Notes under the pieces: generated by a model
The model's input: the letters and a program-made list of their open reading frames with translations, nothing else
The model's database searches: none
What the model was told of the DNA's origin: nothing
Shown here: positions 13,801 to 28,800 of the stretch, in pieces
Layout: the number at the start of each line of letters is the position of its first letter
How positions within the stretch are numbered: the stretch's first letter is position 1
DNA from: Apostichopus japonicus
Lineage: Eukaryota > Echinodermata > Holothuroidea > Aspidochirotida > Stichopodidae
DNA: 64,000 nucleotides
Assembly (NCBI RefSeq): GCF_037975245.1
Contig: NC_092580.1
Location: forward strand, 30,241,001 to 30,305,000
Direction: 5' to 3'
Translations under genes and position numbers: made by a program

Positions 13801-16800
13801 TTGTTTGTAGTTTAATGAAAGAATTAGTAAATTATACTCAGTTCATTGTAATTTCCTTTTTTTTTTATACCATTAGCTCTTTTCTGATTTATTTGTTGGG
13901 AATCCACACTTTGTCTGTGAGATGGGAGATTCATTAGAGACAGCGAGAGAGGTTGCGGCGGGTCGACGTACCCCCAAAGAGAAGCTGGATGATACTCTCA
14001 AGATCTGGTCAAAACTGATGGAGGTTAGGAAAAACAATGATTCATTGTAACAATAGTGAAAACTTACAATTTATAACTAGTACTTGCTAATGCCAAAATA
14101 AATTATTTATGCATTTCAGATTCCATGGGTAGGGTGTCTCTTTTAATTACTGGCATACCTTCTAAATTCTTTTGAGTTTCAATGATAGTTTTGGAAGAGC
14201 AGGTTTAGCTCACTTTGTATCTACTGATATTGCTATAAAGCCCCATATGATTCCTGAAAGTAAACAATTTTACCCTCACAGATATTTACCTTATCCTCAA
14301 ATTCATCTTTTGCCAGAGGGAAATTATGTCTCTATTAAAGGAATACATTCTTGTGCTTATTTTGTAAGCCTTGTCATGCATATTCATTAAGCCTCAGTAA
14401 GAAATGTAGCACACTACAGAATGTTGACTTGTATTCTCATGTACCCAGACATCGTGGTCAGAGTTCTTTGCTTTTATTTCTTTAGGTGGTTACAGTTCGC
14501 CATCGACTCTTGGAGGCTGCTACTGAGAGTGAAATACTGTCAAAGGTAACACAAGAAAACTTTGGACTATTGCCCTGACATTTCAGAAAGCTTTGTTTTT
14601 TGTGTGTTTACTTTGATTGCATTTTGTCATTTGTATATATTAGTTTAATTTTGGCTTGATTGACTAAATGTACGGTTTGAGCAAATTTTCTGAATTAAAA
14701 TTTATATCTTAATTTAAATGCCTTTCACCATCAAATGATTTATTGTTCAGAGGTGTCTGATATTAACATTGTTACTCATAAATTACTGAAATTTCTTAGC
14801 CACTGTACACAAATTTAGTTATACATCTCTGCCTTTGCATAGCAATTTGCCATTGTGAGTAGCAGTTCTGCTATATACCAGATAATTCCTGAATAAATCC
14901 CTCCTCCATCACCTGCCCCCTACTTTGCTCACTCTCACCCCCCCCCCTCATATACTGAAATACTATACAGCTCTTATCCCTTCAAACTCCCCTGTTAATA
15001 ATGTACATTTCAAGCTCTACAGAATTTCTACAAGAATATTCCTCTAAAACCATTGTGAAACTGTATAATTAAAAAAAAAAAATCTAAAATAAGGTTCCAT
15101 TTTAATATCGAAAGAGCAAAGAGCCTTTTGCTCTTGTCAAATTTGTTTATAACTTTTCCAGTCTGTTTTTTGCCAACAATTTTACTAATGTGTAAAGGTA
15201 AGTGGCCCTGACATTTTGATCCTAGCAGGATCGTCTTCAGATCTTCAGAGGCTGAATGACAACTTGTCATTCAGCCTCTGAAAAAAGATCCTGATAGGAT
15301 CAAAACGCCAGGCCCACTTACTTTTACACATTCTCTTAACAAAGCAGTTTGCTAACAGTTTATGGTTTTCGTCAACAATTTTATGATGCGATATTTCAAA
15401 TTTTTGAACAGATTTACAGGAAACAGGCTACAGATATGGGCTTTGATGAGTATCATCTATTCTTAATGTGTGTCCAGTTTGACTTTGCATCTTTCAAGGA
15501 AAATGCAGACCAACCGCCTCCTCTCTTCATCACTGCCTTACAAGAGGATGACCCAAATGTTGACAGGTACACACTAAGCTTCTCCAACATTCACCAGATT
15601 ATCTGCTGCACTTAGCTTGATAGTAAATCTTGGGGATCTTTATAAATATGATGACAATTTAACCTTTTGCCAGAAAGTACTGTAACAAAAGATATGACAT
15701 TATTTAAAATATATTCTTGTCTTGCTTTCTTTATTATCAATACTCTAATTATTTGATATTTTTTGGAAAGTTTGTGGTAAATGAGTTCCTAGTGCCTCAT
15801 GAATATGCATCAACAGAAGTATCATGTAAACCAATTACCCATAAGCTTGTTGCAACGTTTTGAGCCACAAACTTGTCACAGTTCCCCAAACGAAGCCAGA
15901 TGGTTGTAACAAATAAACAGACTGTCTAATTAAATTCACACTCTTTTGATGAACAATGAAGATAAGCAGTTTTACAGCTCCATTCAAATTTGAGAGCGGC
16001 CAGATAAGTGTGACCAGATTTGCAGTGAACTTTGATAGCATTGTTTTGGGCATCTCGTTGATCTTTATATATTGCTTGTTGTGTTGTGCAAGAACTAAAG
16101 TTTGTTGCAAAAACAAAAAGCCCTGCAGCCTGATTATGAATAATATCAGTAACGATACATGAGGTAAGTCAACAGGATAGGTATCCATTATTCAGTGTAT
16201 GAATATACATAATCTGATATTTACTCACAGCCAGTTGGGACAGTTTCCTAATGCAAACACCTCTCTAAACTGTACTCCAATATCATGCTCTCAAAGCACT
16301 GGTATTGACAGTACAAACAGTTCTTAACCTTGATCTGATAGAAACATGATATTCATACTGCTCGTACTGACAATACGAGTGCTCTGAAGCTGGACATTAC
16401 ACTACAGTACGGAAAAAACTGTCCTACTTGGGTGTAACTCATGCAACAGGGGTGACATATGCAATCATGTTTCAGATATGAAATGAATAATGAAATAAAG
16501 TTTTGTCATATTTCTTTCATGGCATATTATCCTCACAGGTATGTGTTTGCAAATCTCAACTTGGCCATACAAGAACTTGATGAGAAAATGGTGGCAGCAT
16601 TTAACTTTAAGAGCAGAGATGGTGTATTAAAGGTAATTATGCATTGTGATTTGGTTAAATGAGAGCATATTTTCTGTACATATTGATTGAACAACCAAAT
16701 CACCTTGCAAGATTTCTTCATTAGTGAGGGGGAAGGAGTCAAAAGTAGAGGAAAATGCTTATGATGGATAGGTTGTGTAATTGACCATTTGTCCTTAAGA

Positions 16801-19800
16801 CAATATCTTAACCTGATTCTGTTCAATCCTTAGCTATGGTTTTGGTAAATTCAACCTCACGCAACCAATCTCACGCAGTACTGTTCAATGCCATATATAT
16901 TGTTCTTGGATGTTACATAATTGCCATTGAATACTACACAGTTCAGTTGGAATCATAGCCTTCATATGATATCATATCATGTTAAAAACCATACCATTGT
17001 AGTGTTTATTGCATATCATACAATTCTTTACATATTCGTTTTTTTTTTTTTTTTTGGTAGTTGATGAAGGGTCAAGGGTTAGAGACCCTCCAGGTTATCC
17101 TCATGACCCAAGTCCTTCAGAAGAATGCATTAGTGTCGGCCATACAACAGGTCCATGTCTGCTCTGCCGCACCTGGGGATGAGAAAGGAGAAGGGGGCAT
17201 CAACAAACCTGGGTAAGCAACATCTAGCTAGTTTTATAACTGTACTAGTAGGACGATTGATAAACCCTTCAAATGGAAGTAACCAAGGCAAAGCAAGAAA
17301 GTTACTAAATATTTGTTTATACCCAGATGAGCCAGTTTGATCTGTATAAATGTCTCAAGTGTCGATCTTGGTTTAACATCATCAACTACAGTGGGTTAAA
17401 ACTGAGATAATACTCTATGACTCCTTAAATTTTAAAGGTTACTTTTCTCAGCATATAAGATATTTCTACTTCAAGGTAACCTGGATCCTGAATCAAAATT
17501 ACAGGCAACTTTGTAACCTTTTTCCTCAGAATTTCAAATATGGTTGTTAATTGTAACATACCTTACAATTTGGTTGTAATTCCTTTGTATGTTTCAACAC
17601 ACATTTTGAATAATTTCCTCAAAGTTTATTTCTTCTCAAATCAGACCTTCAGTTAGCACCGTTGCCTTAAATGTATGTTTTGCCATTGTTTTTCTTTATT
17701 TTATAGTATCAAATCCTCCGATAACAGAAGTGAGAGGAGCTCATTACTGGCCACAGCAGCGGGAGATGCGAGCAGTGCCGCTAACGCTTTTGTGCATCAG
17801 TTGAAGGCTCATACCGAGCAAGAGAAATTTACTCCGGAATCATTTGTATCATTGCAACTGGAAAAGGTTCTCTTTTAACTAAAGCTACAAATTTAATTTC
17901 CACCTTGATTTTATTCCTTATATTTCTCTCACAAGGATTGAAAAAAATGAATTTCGGGTTTTCTTGTCTGATTAAAACTTAAAAAAACATTTGTGGAAGT
18001 AATCTGGCAACTGTAAGGGTATTAAGTGATCTTTAATACATACAAGTACTGTAAGTACATCTATGTAGACTTAAGCCATCTTGTATCATGTTAAGTGTGA
18101 CACTTGGTCAGTATTCAGAGTATAAAGTGGTGACATTTGCTGCCAATTAGAGGCATAACCCTTCAAAGTTTGGTTCTGCATTTTTGCTTTATATTTAACA
18201 ACATATCTTTCATTGATAAGAGTGCACATCTGGATCTGATTGTGCATGTATGTGCACATATGTGTGTGTGTGTATGTCCTTTTGTGCTAACGTAGGGGTG
18301 TATGCATTTCCAGCAAACATTTTCTACACCATACCTTTTGCCACTCTTGGAGGAAATGCTTTGTTTGAATGATTTGTTAAAGCAAAAAATGATGCAGTTT
18401 TTTTTATTCTAAAAAATTAGGGAAAATATGTTTCTGTACAGACAAGTATAAACAGTTAACCTAGACTGACCACACTTTCATGGTAGATTTACATAGCCTA
18501 GCCTAATTTCCATGTTGGAATTGGAGCTAGCTGAAATAGTTGTTTTCAGTACCTTGTGTGGCTAACTATGAGATCATTGTTCACCTGTTTGGTTAAACTA
18601 CACATTTTGAATGCAACTAATAACAATTAGAACATAGTTGTCATAGGCAACTGTCTACTATGAAAAGAACTTAATGTTACCGCTCTACTGCTCTGCTATT
18701 TACACAGAGACCTTCTAGAGATGTGATGTTGAACCAGTTCCTGAATAAGAAGGCCACGATGGGTACCATCTTGAAAAATCCAGAAGAGGCTGAAAAGCTG
18801 AAAAAGTGAGAATAGTAGTATATTAAGTAGAGCCTTCTTATCTAAGTGATAACTAGCGGTAAAATGAAACTGTTTAAAGAAACATAAATCTTGACATACC
18901 TTCACATGCACACATGAAGCCTCCTTGATTGGTTATTATACACATAATGAATGGTTATGAGTGCAATAGTGCAAATATTTCATGAGTTGCAAGATGGAAT
19001 GTTCCATTCAACGAGGCTGCGCCTCGTTGAATGGAAAAAATTACATCTTTCAACGAATGAAATATTTGCACTATTGCACGAATGGAAACCATTCATTATT
19101 TGTTTTATACAACACCATCAAATTTGGATATAATTGGATGTAAAATGCACTCATGCAACAGATTGTTTTGTACAGACAGGTTTCTCTGCTCTCTTACCAT
19201 TGAAAAAAGTGCTACCAAGAAAGTATAATGCATGGTTCTATCATCATAGCATGCAATAGAGCGGATTTTGCACGCAATCAACGAGCAATTGACCAATCAA
19301 AAGGCCGGAATATATTTAGGCGTTGTATAATCATGGCTATAACTGTCTTGTGTGGTTAATAATCTCTAAGCTTTAAATATTGTTAATGCAACCATCCCCT
19401 TCCCTATGATGTAACTTCTATGAGAGTGTTTTCTTTACTTGAAGTTTGTAGCTACATTCTTCTACTAGATTTTTTTCTTTTTTCTGCCATGTATTCATTA
19501 TTTCTGGATATATTGATTCCACAGACATAGGTACCAATGTTGTGCTTGGGTGATTTGGGGTGGGTAAGGGATTTGGGGGACAAAGAATAGTTGCTTGTGA
19601 CAAGAGGATTTTGCTCAAAGAAAGAAAGTCCAGTTGCATCCTCCAATTTCTTTACTAATTTTGGCCACAGTCCACCCCCCAAAAAAAAAACCCACCACAT
19701 CTATTTTACAGCATGAATCAATAGTATCTACTTTTAAAGTTGGTTCTTCTCTTTTCCTACTGTAATATCTCACAATGCAGTTTTTTACTTTGAGGTTAAA

Positions 19801-22800
19801 TGTTTTTTTTTCATTAGTTCTTTAGTACTTTTAATAGTTTTCTGAACAAAATTAATAACAAATGTTGCGATGGTTTTTACAGGTCTCTTATCGTAGAGTT
19901 TTGTCAGAGGTTCCACACTCGTATCTGCCAGTATTCACTCCGAGGTCAAATCATTGCCTATCTGAACTCCATCTTAGTTCTTCTCAAGGATTTCCCGGCC
20001 GTGAGAAAGAACCACTTCGTGATTGGTCTGCCCAACGAAAAGAAGAGTAAAGACGACAGCCCTGCAGGACTTACAGCAAATCCAAGGTCAGAGATATTTA
20101 TCAGAAATTTAATATTCGAAGAAGGGTTTCATCGTGACCATGTTGATGAATATCCTTAAAAGTGGTTGTCAGTCTACTGCTTTGATGAAACTCAAAACAC
20201 CGATGTAACACTGATGTAACACCGTTGTAGCCCTGTTGTAAACCTGTTGTAAACTGTTGTAACGCTGATGTAACACTGATGTAACCCCGTTGTAACCCTG
20301 TTGTAACCCGGTTGTAACACCGTTGTAACCCTGTTGTAGCCCGGTTGTAACACTGTTGTAACCCTGTTGTAAACTGTTGTAACACTGATGTAACACTATT
20401 GTTACATTGATGTAACACTGTTGTAACATGGATGTAACACTGATGTAACACTGTTGTAACATGCATGTAACTGTGTGGTAAATAGTTGTTGAATGAAGTT
20501 TCAGTTAACATTAGCAATGCAGTATTTATCTTTTAAGTTATTTAACACCCTAATATATCTCGATCCCTGCTAGGAAATATCCATAGTAAATGTGCTTCTC
20601 TGTGAAGGATACATGAGTAGGAAGTGTTTTCTTTTGTTCATGCACTTTACATTGAAAATATCTTACAATGAAGCTGTGATTATAAGGTATGTTTAAGGCT
20701 TAGTCTCATGATTTAGACAAGACAGGGATGATTTGACCTTAAGACAGGAATTTACAGAGTTAACTTCCCAACTTGTATTTCATATATATGATTTATATAT
20801 ATATATATGATTTATATATGATTTATATATATGATTTATTTGTGTCATCACATAGTAATACAAGGTGAACAAGACAATATAACTGCAAATAAGTAAAAAA
20901 TGTGAAAGGAAGAAAACTTAGAAACCCTTTTGGGCTTAATCGAATAGAGTACTCCCATCAAAGAAAATAGAAAACCTTACATCTCAAGAATACTACCAAC
21001 GTCTCTTAATAGATAATGGCTCAGAGATAAAGGTTTAGGTGAGGGGAGCAGGCATGAAGCTCGTCAACGAGAAGTATCTTATAAATATTCCTAATGGAAG
21101 ATTCTAGCTCTGACTCAGTGGGGTGTTTAAATCCTTATTTACACTTTTGCAGATGCCCTGATACTTGTCTGATATGTTATAAATCAGGATATGAATCTGC
21201 TAGTTTGCCGAATAGGTTAAAAAACGTTAACTACAAACACAAGTGCATTACTTCCTGAGGTGGTTTTCATAACTTGGATAAATCGGTCATTAAGTAAACT
21301 CCCACCCCCTCCCCTCCCCTCCCCTCCCCTCCCCTCCCCTCCCCTCCCCTCCCCTCCCCTCCCCTCCCCATTCCCCTCTCCCTAATTCTAAACAGTAACA
21401 TTAAGGCTACTGGCTAGCCCCAAGTGACCATGTTGTAGCATATTTGGATAATTTTTTTTCAGTTTATGAACATGTCAAACCTTTTTTGTCATTTTGTTGG
21501 ATTGACAATCGGTTTTCAAAATGTGAATTTGTCTGATTGGTTGAGTTACATCATATAAGAGCTTCTCAACAATAGGTTGCTATCAAAAAGGTCCTTTTCC
21601 TCTGACTGTTGTTTAAGGGGAAAGAAAAAGATGTTTAATTTGTCTTTCTTAAACCAACAGAGAGCTGAAAAAGAGACCGAGAAGGCTTTTATCCCAAGAC
21701 GGTTCAACTTTGTTAAACTTGTGGTTTCTACCTCATCACTCGGAAGTACTGATCATGTTTAAGACTCTCGAAAACGAGGCTTGCGTGAAGGCTTTACAGT
21801 GCACTCTCAGAATTGTATCATCGCTGCACGACATTTTACAATATCTCTGCGCTCATTCTAAGCTCGGCAGCTCTCCAGGAAGGTGAGACATCTTGTCATT
21901 TCAAACAAATGTATTCTAGATATTTATTTCTCAATCAGTTTCTTAAAAATCCTGATGATTGGTAAAAAATATATTTTAGAAAATTTCCAAAATTTGGCCG
22001 TACATTTTTTTGTGATAAATTGTTCCAGGAAAAAGAAGGAGAAGGAAACTAGTTCATTGATCCAATTAATAAGAAATTCAAACTGTTCATGAAATTTTTG
22101 TCTTTATCCATGAATTTACAAAAACTCTGAGATGCAAAATGTCCCTGGGGCCCAACGTGACTCTTGATGGCCCCGGTCTTAACAAAACAACTATACCTGG
22201 CAAGTAAAGTTATGTAAAGTGACTACATGTGGTATATGTCAACTGAGAAAAATTTTATCCACAGGACTATTGTGCTTTTATAGCTTAAAAGTAAGTGTTT
22301 GACTGCTGAGGTTTGCACTTTTTAATAATATTTTGATACGCTTTTGTTCAGGGTACACCTACAGCAGAAAGAATACATCACGGCAGATTGGGGAGGTACA
22401 GAGGGCATCATAGCTGAACTGAGAGAAACTCAAAAACAGATTAACCATCTGGATAATCCAACAGATCCTGAGCAGGTAGGAACCACAAATGCCCAGAAGG
22501 ATGTATTTCTTAAATCTTACCTGTGACCCAAATGATCAGATTAGGTTTCCCTGTGTTGTTTCTGAGACCTCTATAGTGTAAACCAAAGTAGCATAATGCG
22601 TGAGCTAAAACCAAAAAACAAGAAATGTGATAAATGGTAAGGTTGTCATTTACCTTTTTTTGTGTTAATCTATGGTTTGCTGAGTCAGTTCCAGTTCAAC
22701 TTTTAATTTAAATGTCGCTATGTCTTCTGTGGGTGTGCATTATTTGGTTGGAATTTTGTCGTCAAATCTTCATCTTCAAATTCTAATTACTGATTGGCAA

Positions 22801-25800
22801 TGACTATAAAAAGTTATCCAAGTTTGCTGGTTTTTATGTGTAGCCTGCAGATTGTTACATAATTTTAATATTGGCCTTGGATCAGAAACGGTTTGCCATT
22901 TCTATTACTGTTTGTTGTCATAGTTTCTATTTGTTTAAAATTCTGTTGTAGTAAAAATTGCTATTTTAATTATTTGAAATTTAGTACTTAATTGTCAAAA
23001 AAAATTTGAAGCATTAATTAAATGTTGTACAACACTTTTTTTCTAAAGTACTAATAATTCAATAAGAAGTAATAAGTTAATTTTGGTATTTGCTTTCATT
23101 TTTTCGACGTCAAGATTTCAGATCTATTATCGTTGAGAAGAGACGTCTTATTTTTGGAGTTTGATGCTGCCGTCCGTCACTCTCTCAGAAACACTTTACT
23201 GTCGACCAAGAACGCAGATGGTTTTAAGAAAGTGACCAATAACATGAACGCGGGCTTACCGGCCTTGAGCAACATACAACAACCATCGAGTTATGGTGCA
23301 TATCTGCGGATACCAGACCCTCTGCAACCCAGGGATTTTAAGGCGCAGGAAATCTTCCCGTGGAGAGCATTTCTTGGCAGGTAAATTGAATTTATGTTAA
23401 GAACTCTCACATTAATGACGTGGCAACATCTCATATTGAATAATTCATTTTTTGTAGTTGTATGATCTGTGTTGGGGAACGATTAACTCTTGTTGAAAAT
23501 TGGATACTTAAATTTACTTTTGCATTTGCGATAATTTTTCAGGAGGGGGCCCTATCCGATACGTTTCTGGCAGTGGACCAGGATTGAGTCGTACATGCAG
23601 CTGTGCTTATGTGAACTTAAAGATGTTGACAGGTATCGTATGCAGATAACAAGCACTGGTTTTGGTGTAACTTAAGTGTAACATGAGTCTAACTTAAGGG
23701 TAACTTGAGTCTAACTTAAGTGTGAGTAACTTAAAGGGATTTTCTGTCAACTGACAATGATTGATTAATAAAATGCCAGTATTTTTTCTGCATCGCTAGG
23801 TCAAACTGCATCCCCTTTAGCATTTTTTTGTATGACAAATATATCTATTTTTCAAAGTTTGTGAATGCATCTGGCAACAGTAGAGTGAGTGATGTCACCA
23901 CCACAATTTCAGTTTCAAAATGTTTTGTTTAACTTAGTAATATTTAACTCATATATTTTGCAGAGAAAAATGATATTGCTACATCAAGTTGCGTTGCATT
24001 TTGATGAATTGCTAAATGCAGAGAATTGTGACAGCTATACAAACATTCCAAATGTAGTAATATTCCAAGGACAAAACAGCAAAGAAATTATTATTGAAAA
24101 TTTAAGCTTTTGGGATAATATTTGCCAAGGACATCGCAGGCCATCTACTGTGAACTACTCCAAGGGAAGATTCAATGGTTTAGTCAGAATAAGTTCCATT
24201 CAATCAACCATGTCTTGAGTTAGGGACAAGCTATTGAGATGGGGTTTTCAACTAACGGTGTGGAATATTTATTTCTTCCATAAGCATAAAATTGTTTGGC
24301 CCGCTGGAACATTCCTTTAAGTGTAAGTTCAGAAACTTAACTGAGAGTGATGAAAAAACTGTAGCAGTAATTTTGTGCATTTCAGTGACAGAAAAGTGTA
24401 TGTTATTTTCATGACAAAACTTTTATGCAGTCATAGAATGAATAATTAGTTAATTGCAGAAATAATTCAGATATATGTTTCAACATGCATGTGATGCATT
24501 GTACCCAAATGGAGTTGTGACTTGTTAGTGTGAAGTTGAGGAATATGAAGGATTAATTTTGACCAGAAACACCTTCAATGTATATTAGTTTTGATGGCAA
24601 ACCTGAAAAGCATCTGCCTATGGAGCAATAACCTTAACATTATTACCTTCAAAGATTTAATGACAGTGATAAAACTCATGTACTAAATATTTCATCATAT
24701 TATATATGTAGCTTGACTCCATCCTCGATATGATTCTTAGACACGCTGCCAATGGTGAAATCCTGGGTGTGGCGTTACTGATGGAGGACGTCTTACAGAG
24801 CGGACAACAGGAGATTGTGATGTCACCTGACGAGGGCGAGGGCGAGGATCAGCTCAGCGAGTCCGAGAGACCGGGCAGCGCTACTAGACCTAAGAGTTCA
24901 GCCAGTGTGAGAAGTAAATCATCACAACAGAGCCAAACAGAGGAAGATGTGGAGGAAGAGAAGAAAGATGTTGTTGGTGAGAAACTTTGAAAAGTTCTTC
25001 CAAAGATAGGGAATCAGTACCGCCCCCCCAAAAAAAACACAAAAAAACAAGTAAAAAAAATGGCCTATTTCAATGAAATGACAATCTCCTAGCCGCTGAT
25101 TCAGTTACGTCATAACTCTTATCATAACGATGGTTTCCCTAGTCTACTGTAGTGATTCTGCTTAAAAGTAAAGATAATACAGATGATTGTAGCCAAAGTT
25201 TCTGAATAGTTTACAGAAGTTGTATTACAGGCCTTTCGAAGTGTACTAGTTTGCCTAACATATGTTCATGATATTAGACTTAGATGTCTCAAGCTTTTGT
25301 GATGGGTGGTTGTAAAGACATTGTATGATTTTTAATCAATTTAGTTTGGTTTGGGGAGGTTTATGCAAGGAATTTCTTCACAATATAATACATTGGATAT
25401 CACTCATTTTAAGAGAGTTTTTTTACGATAGTCCAAATATTAAAAACGATATGTGTGGTTCACGTCGTTGCAAAAGAAGAATTTTACAATCCTGTTAATG
25501 ATTTGAAACAGTTTAATTAAACATTTTCAACTTTGAGACAAAGATAGAATGTCATCATTTCTTTTGTATCCAATGAGATTTCTGTTTTCAATGTCTCTAG
25601 TTGTTTTGCAATTTTATTTTCCTATTTTCTCTCCATATTTAACTATTTTCTATAGAATAAAAATGAGATGTGTCTCTTACTTTTACTGACAAATAATATT
25701 CACACTTCTTTCTTTTTTTCAGTTTCTCTAAAGAAGAAAGCTCTTTCTCGGACAACTGAGCCGGTGAAAGCTTACATATTACTGAAGGACTTTCTGTTGC

Positions 25801-28800
25801 TATGGAAACGATTGGAAGTGTTCAAAGAAGAGTGGGGTCAAAGGAAACTTGGAGTGCAAGTGATTGATTCCCCTTTCCTCTACCAAAAATTCTGGTATGT
25901 TTTAACTTCTTTTGTAATTCTTCTTTTATGAAAATTTTAGATTTTCTGTCAGTTTATTGTATTTATGTGTATTATGTTGCTAATCTTTTTGTCTGAAAGG
26001 GTAAAATTACTTTTTGCATTTTGCATGAGATAACTGCAGGTTTAAGCATTTTGAAGCTTTATGCCTCTTCCCATTCCTTAACTCTCATACTCTTACCCTT
26101 CAGAAATCTTTATTGATCGGTTTTGTTCACATGTCTACATGTGACTGCATGTATGGACCTAAGTTGCAATGTACATCCATGTCTTGATTTTCTCATATGT
26201 ATCTTATACCATCTTTCTATTTTATAGCGATACTTACAAGATGGACATCTTGTATCCAGTGGTCAAGAGTATAGCCAGCAAATATGGTCAGGTCAGTAAT
26301 ATTACCATCTTTCCGAACAGTCCTGACTCCCGACTTGTGTCTTTTACATTACTCTTATAACTTAGAACAATACTAAGATGCATTAAGTCCTATTGGAAAT
26401 TGTTGCCTTAGATCAATAGAGCAGGAATGCTCTTGACTTTAGAAGCATGCAAGATAGCTTGGAATTGAAGATTTTCTTTCATCCATCTTACAACTCCTTT
26501 TAAGGTTGTAAAATCCTATGTGTAAGCAGGATTATCATTCTTTTTCAAATTGTTTGTGCCATTATTTCCATTAATATAATTTTCTGCAAAATTCCATCCA
26601 CAGGGAGACCTGTATGAGGGAATGACCTTAGACAGCGAACCTATCGTCGCACCGAAGGAGGCCTCTGAAATGGAGATGCGAGCCAAGCAGCTGGTCAAGC
26701 TCTTGGATGAGCTTGAACATCACATGATACACGAAGTCCAGAGGAAGATAGCTAGAGAACATGCTCTAGTTATCGCTGAGAGGGCCAGGGAAGAGGGTAA
26801 CCTCCCCACCGACCTTTGGAAGAGACCGGTGAGTGATGATTATAAACCTCAGAGGCAGGTGTACATCCTCCCTGTCTAAGGTTATACACCCTCACAGCTG
26901 CCTTGAAGTTGTCAGGTTCTTAAAGTTTTGTTTGAGTTTTACTGGCATTTGGTACTATTTTGTTTTACAAAACTTACAGGGTTTTGTTCAAAGCATGAAC
27001 TAATTTTTAAAATTTGACAGCTGAACAGCTTTTGTCAGCTTTATAGTTAGAGAGCTTCTCTGCATTCTTCAAGTTTTGCAATATTTTAGCAGAAATAATA
27101 GGATCAGGTGGGACAAGAATTCCCCTTCATGGGCCCCCCAAAAAATATGATAAAAATGAAAGAACAAATTAATTTTACTGCAATGCTGAAACATTACTAC
27201 TTGAGATTACACAAACCTGTAGGAATGCTGGATTTAAGGGTCTTGAAGGAACAAAAAGAACAAAAAAATTCTTGTTTTATTTTGAAGTGGGAGTTCAGCG
27301 AGTTACCCAACAAACTTATGAAGGGCATGATAGTGTTGGCAATTACACAAATGGGACACAGGACCCAGGTTTTGTTATGGCACTCAGTTGGCTTAAACAC
27401 TCTATTAAATTCTTTTGGTTTCTCATCGCAGGCCATTAATGAGAGACCTGTCATCCCCAAACCCCACATCGCTGAGGACTTCTCCAGGGTTCTCCTGGGG
27501 TACTGCCGAGAAGATGGAGATAAAATGGTCATCCCCAAATCCGACCTGAACGATGCACTTTCAAGTTTGACTAATGTCATCATGATGAGAGAGAAAAACA
27601 GCTACGAGAATTATTCAATGTTTTATGAAAACCTGATACGACAACATCATCAGTTACTCTACCAGAAAGAACAGGTGACTGTCACATGACATGATAATAA
27701 TTTACATATCTGCATATATTATGAATAGTTGATAAAAGAAATCGTAAGAAATTAACAAGCCTTCTGTCTCCAGTGTTTATCATACTTATGATAAATCCAC
27801 TTCCAGTATTGAGGGAAGAACTTATAGTTTGGAAGTCCAGAACATTGAAACAGCCATTTTTGTTTGTCTAACTGTTTACTAGGATTTTGAATTTATCCCT
27901 TTTAAGGTAAGGCTTGCATATTTTAAAGGTGACCTGGTAATTTGATGGGTTCTAAATATGTCATTTGTAGATTTTTTTGCCTTCTTATTAGTAACAGCAC
28001 TGTTTAATCTATCATTCTATCCCCTTGTACATATATGGATTCTCAAAATCGCGACCAACTTTACAGATAACAGATTGAGGACAACATATGTAAAAGTATT
28101 TACAACTTAACATATCTAGGCTTTTCAAGAAGCTCTCACATGCACCAAGGAATTGTTTATCTCTGACTTGATGGTCTAACATACCAAGTGATTCATCTTT
28201 CAAATCAGTTAGTGGTGTCAGTCGGGACAAGTGTTAGTACGGACAAACCTATCATCTAGAGGTTTTTCAAGAAGCTCTCACATTTTCAAAGTAATTGTTT
28301 TTTCTCTGCCTTGATGGTCTTAATAATTCCATGTGATTCAAGCTTTCAGTCAGCTGAAGGTAAACTTCCCATTGAGAAGAGCCTAAACCAATATTTATGG
28401 TATGAAATCTTTCCAACTTAACAGGAAATTAAACACCTGCAGAGGGCTTGTGCAGAAGCTAGCTCTGTGTCTCTGGTTGACGTCCAATGCCAGCTTGCTG
28501 ACAGAAGCCATGAACTGATTTTAGGTAAGACAAACACTAACAAAGGTAGGACGTGGAAGGGTGGGGCGCAAGGGGGGGGAGAGGGGCGGGCTGAGTGTGG
28601 TGTGGAGTAAGACAAGAAAAACTAATTTTGCCCACAGACCCTTTAAATTTACTACCATGTGAAACACTACCAACTCAAATGATATCAACCATCACATCTC
28701 CCCTCTATTAAGTTATCTAAAAGTTCCTGTATCGGTCAACGACATGGATGTCCCCTATGTTGTTTCAGAAATCACTGCCCTCCGCTCAAAGATTCACGAG

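Noticed and set aside
20101-20517. 138- and 97-residue minus-strand open frames rich in Thr, Val, Leu, Gln
   Set aside because: They are translations of the 11-bp minisatellite, open only because of the repeat period.
23889-24218. 109-residue frame as the missing exon between exons 29 and 30
   Set aside because: It lies within a MITE candidate, lacks fitting splice borders and phase, and has no resemblance to the rest of the protein.
27108-27689. 193-residue open frame
   Set aside because: Only its right part (27432-27674) is a real exon; the left part is intron that happens to be open up to the acceptor.
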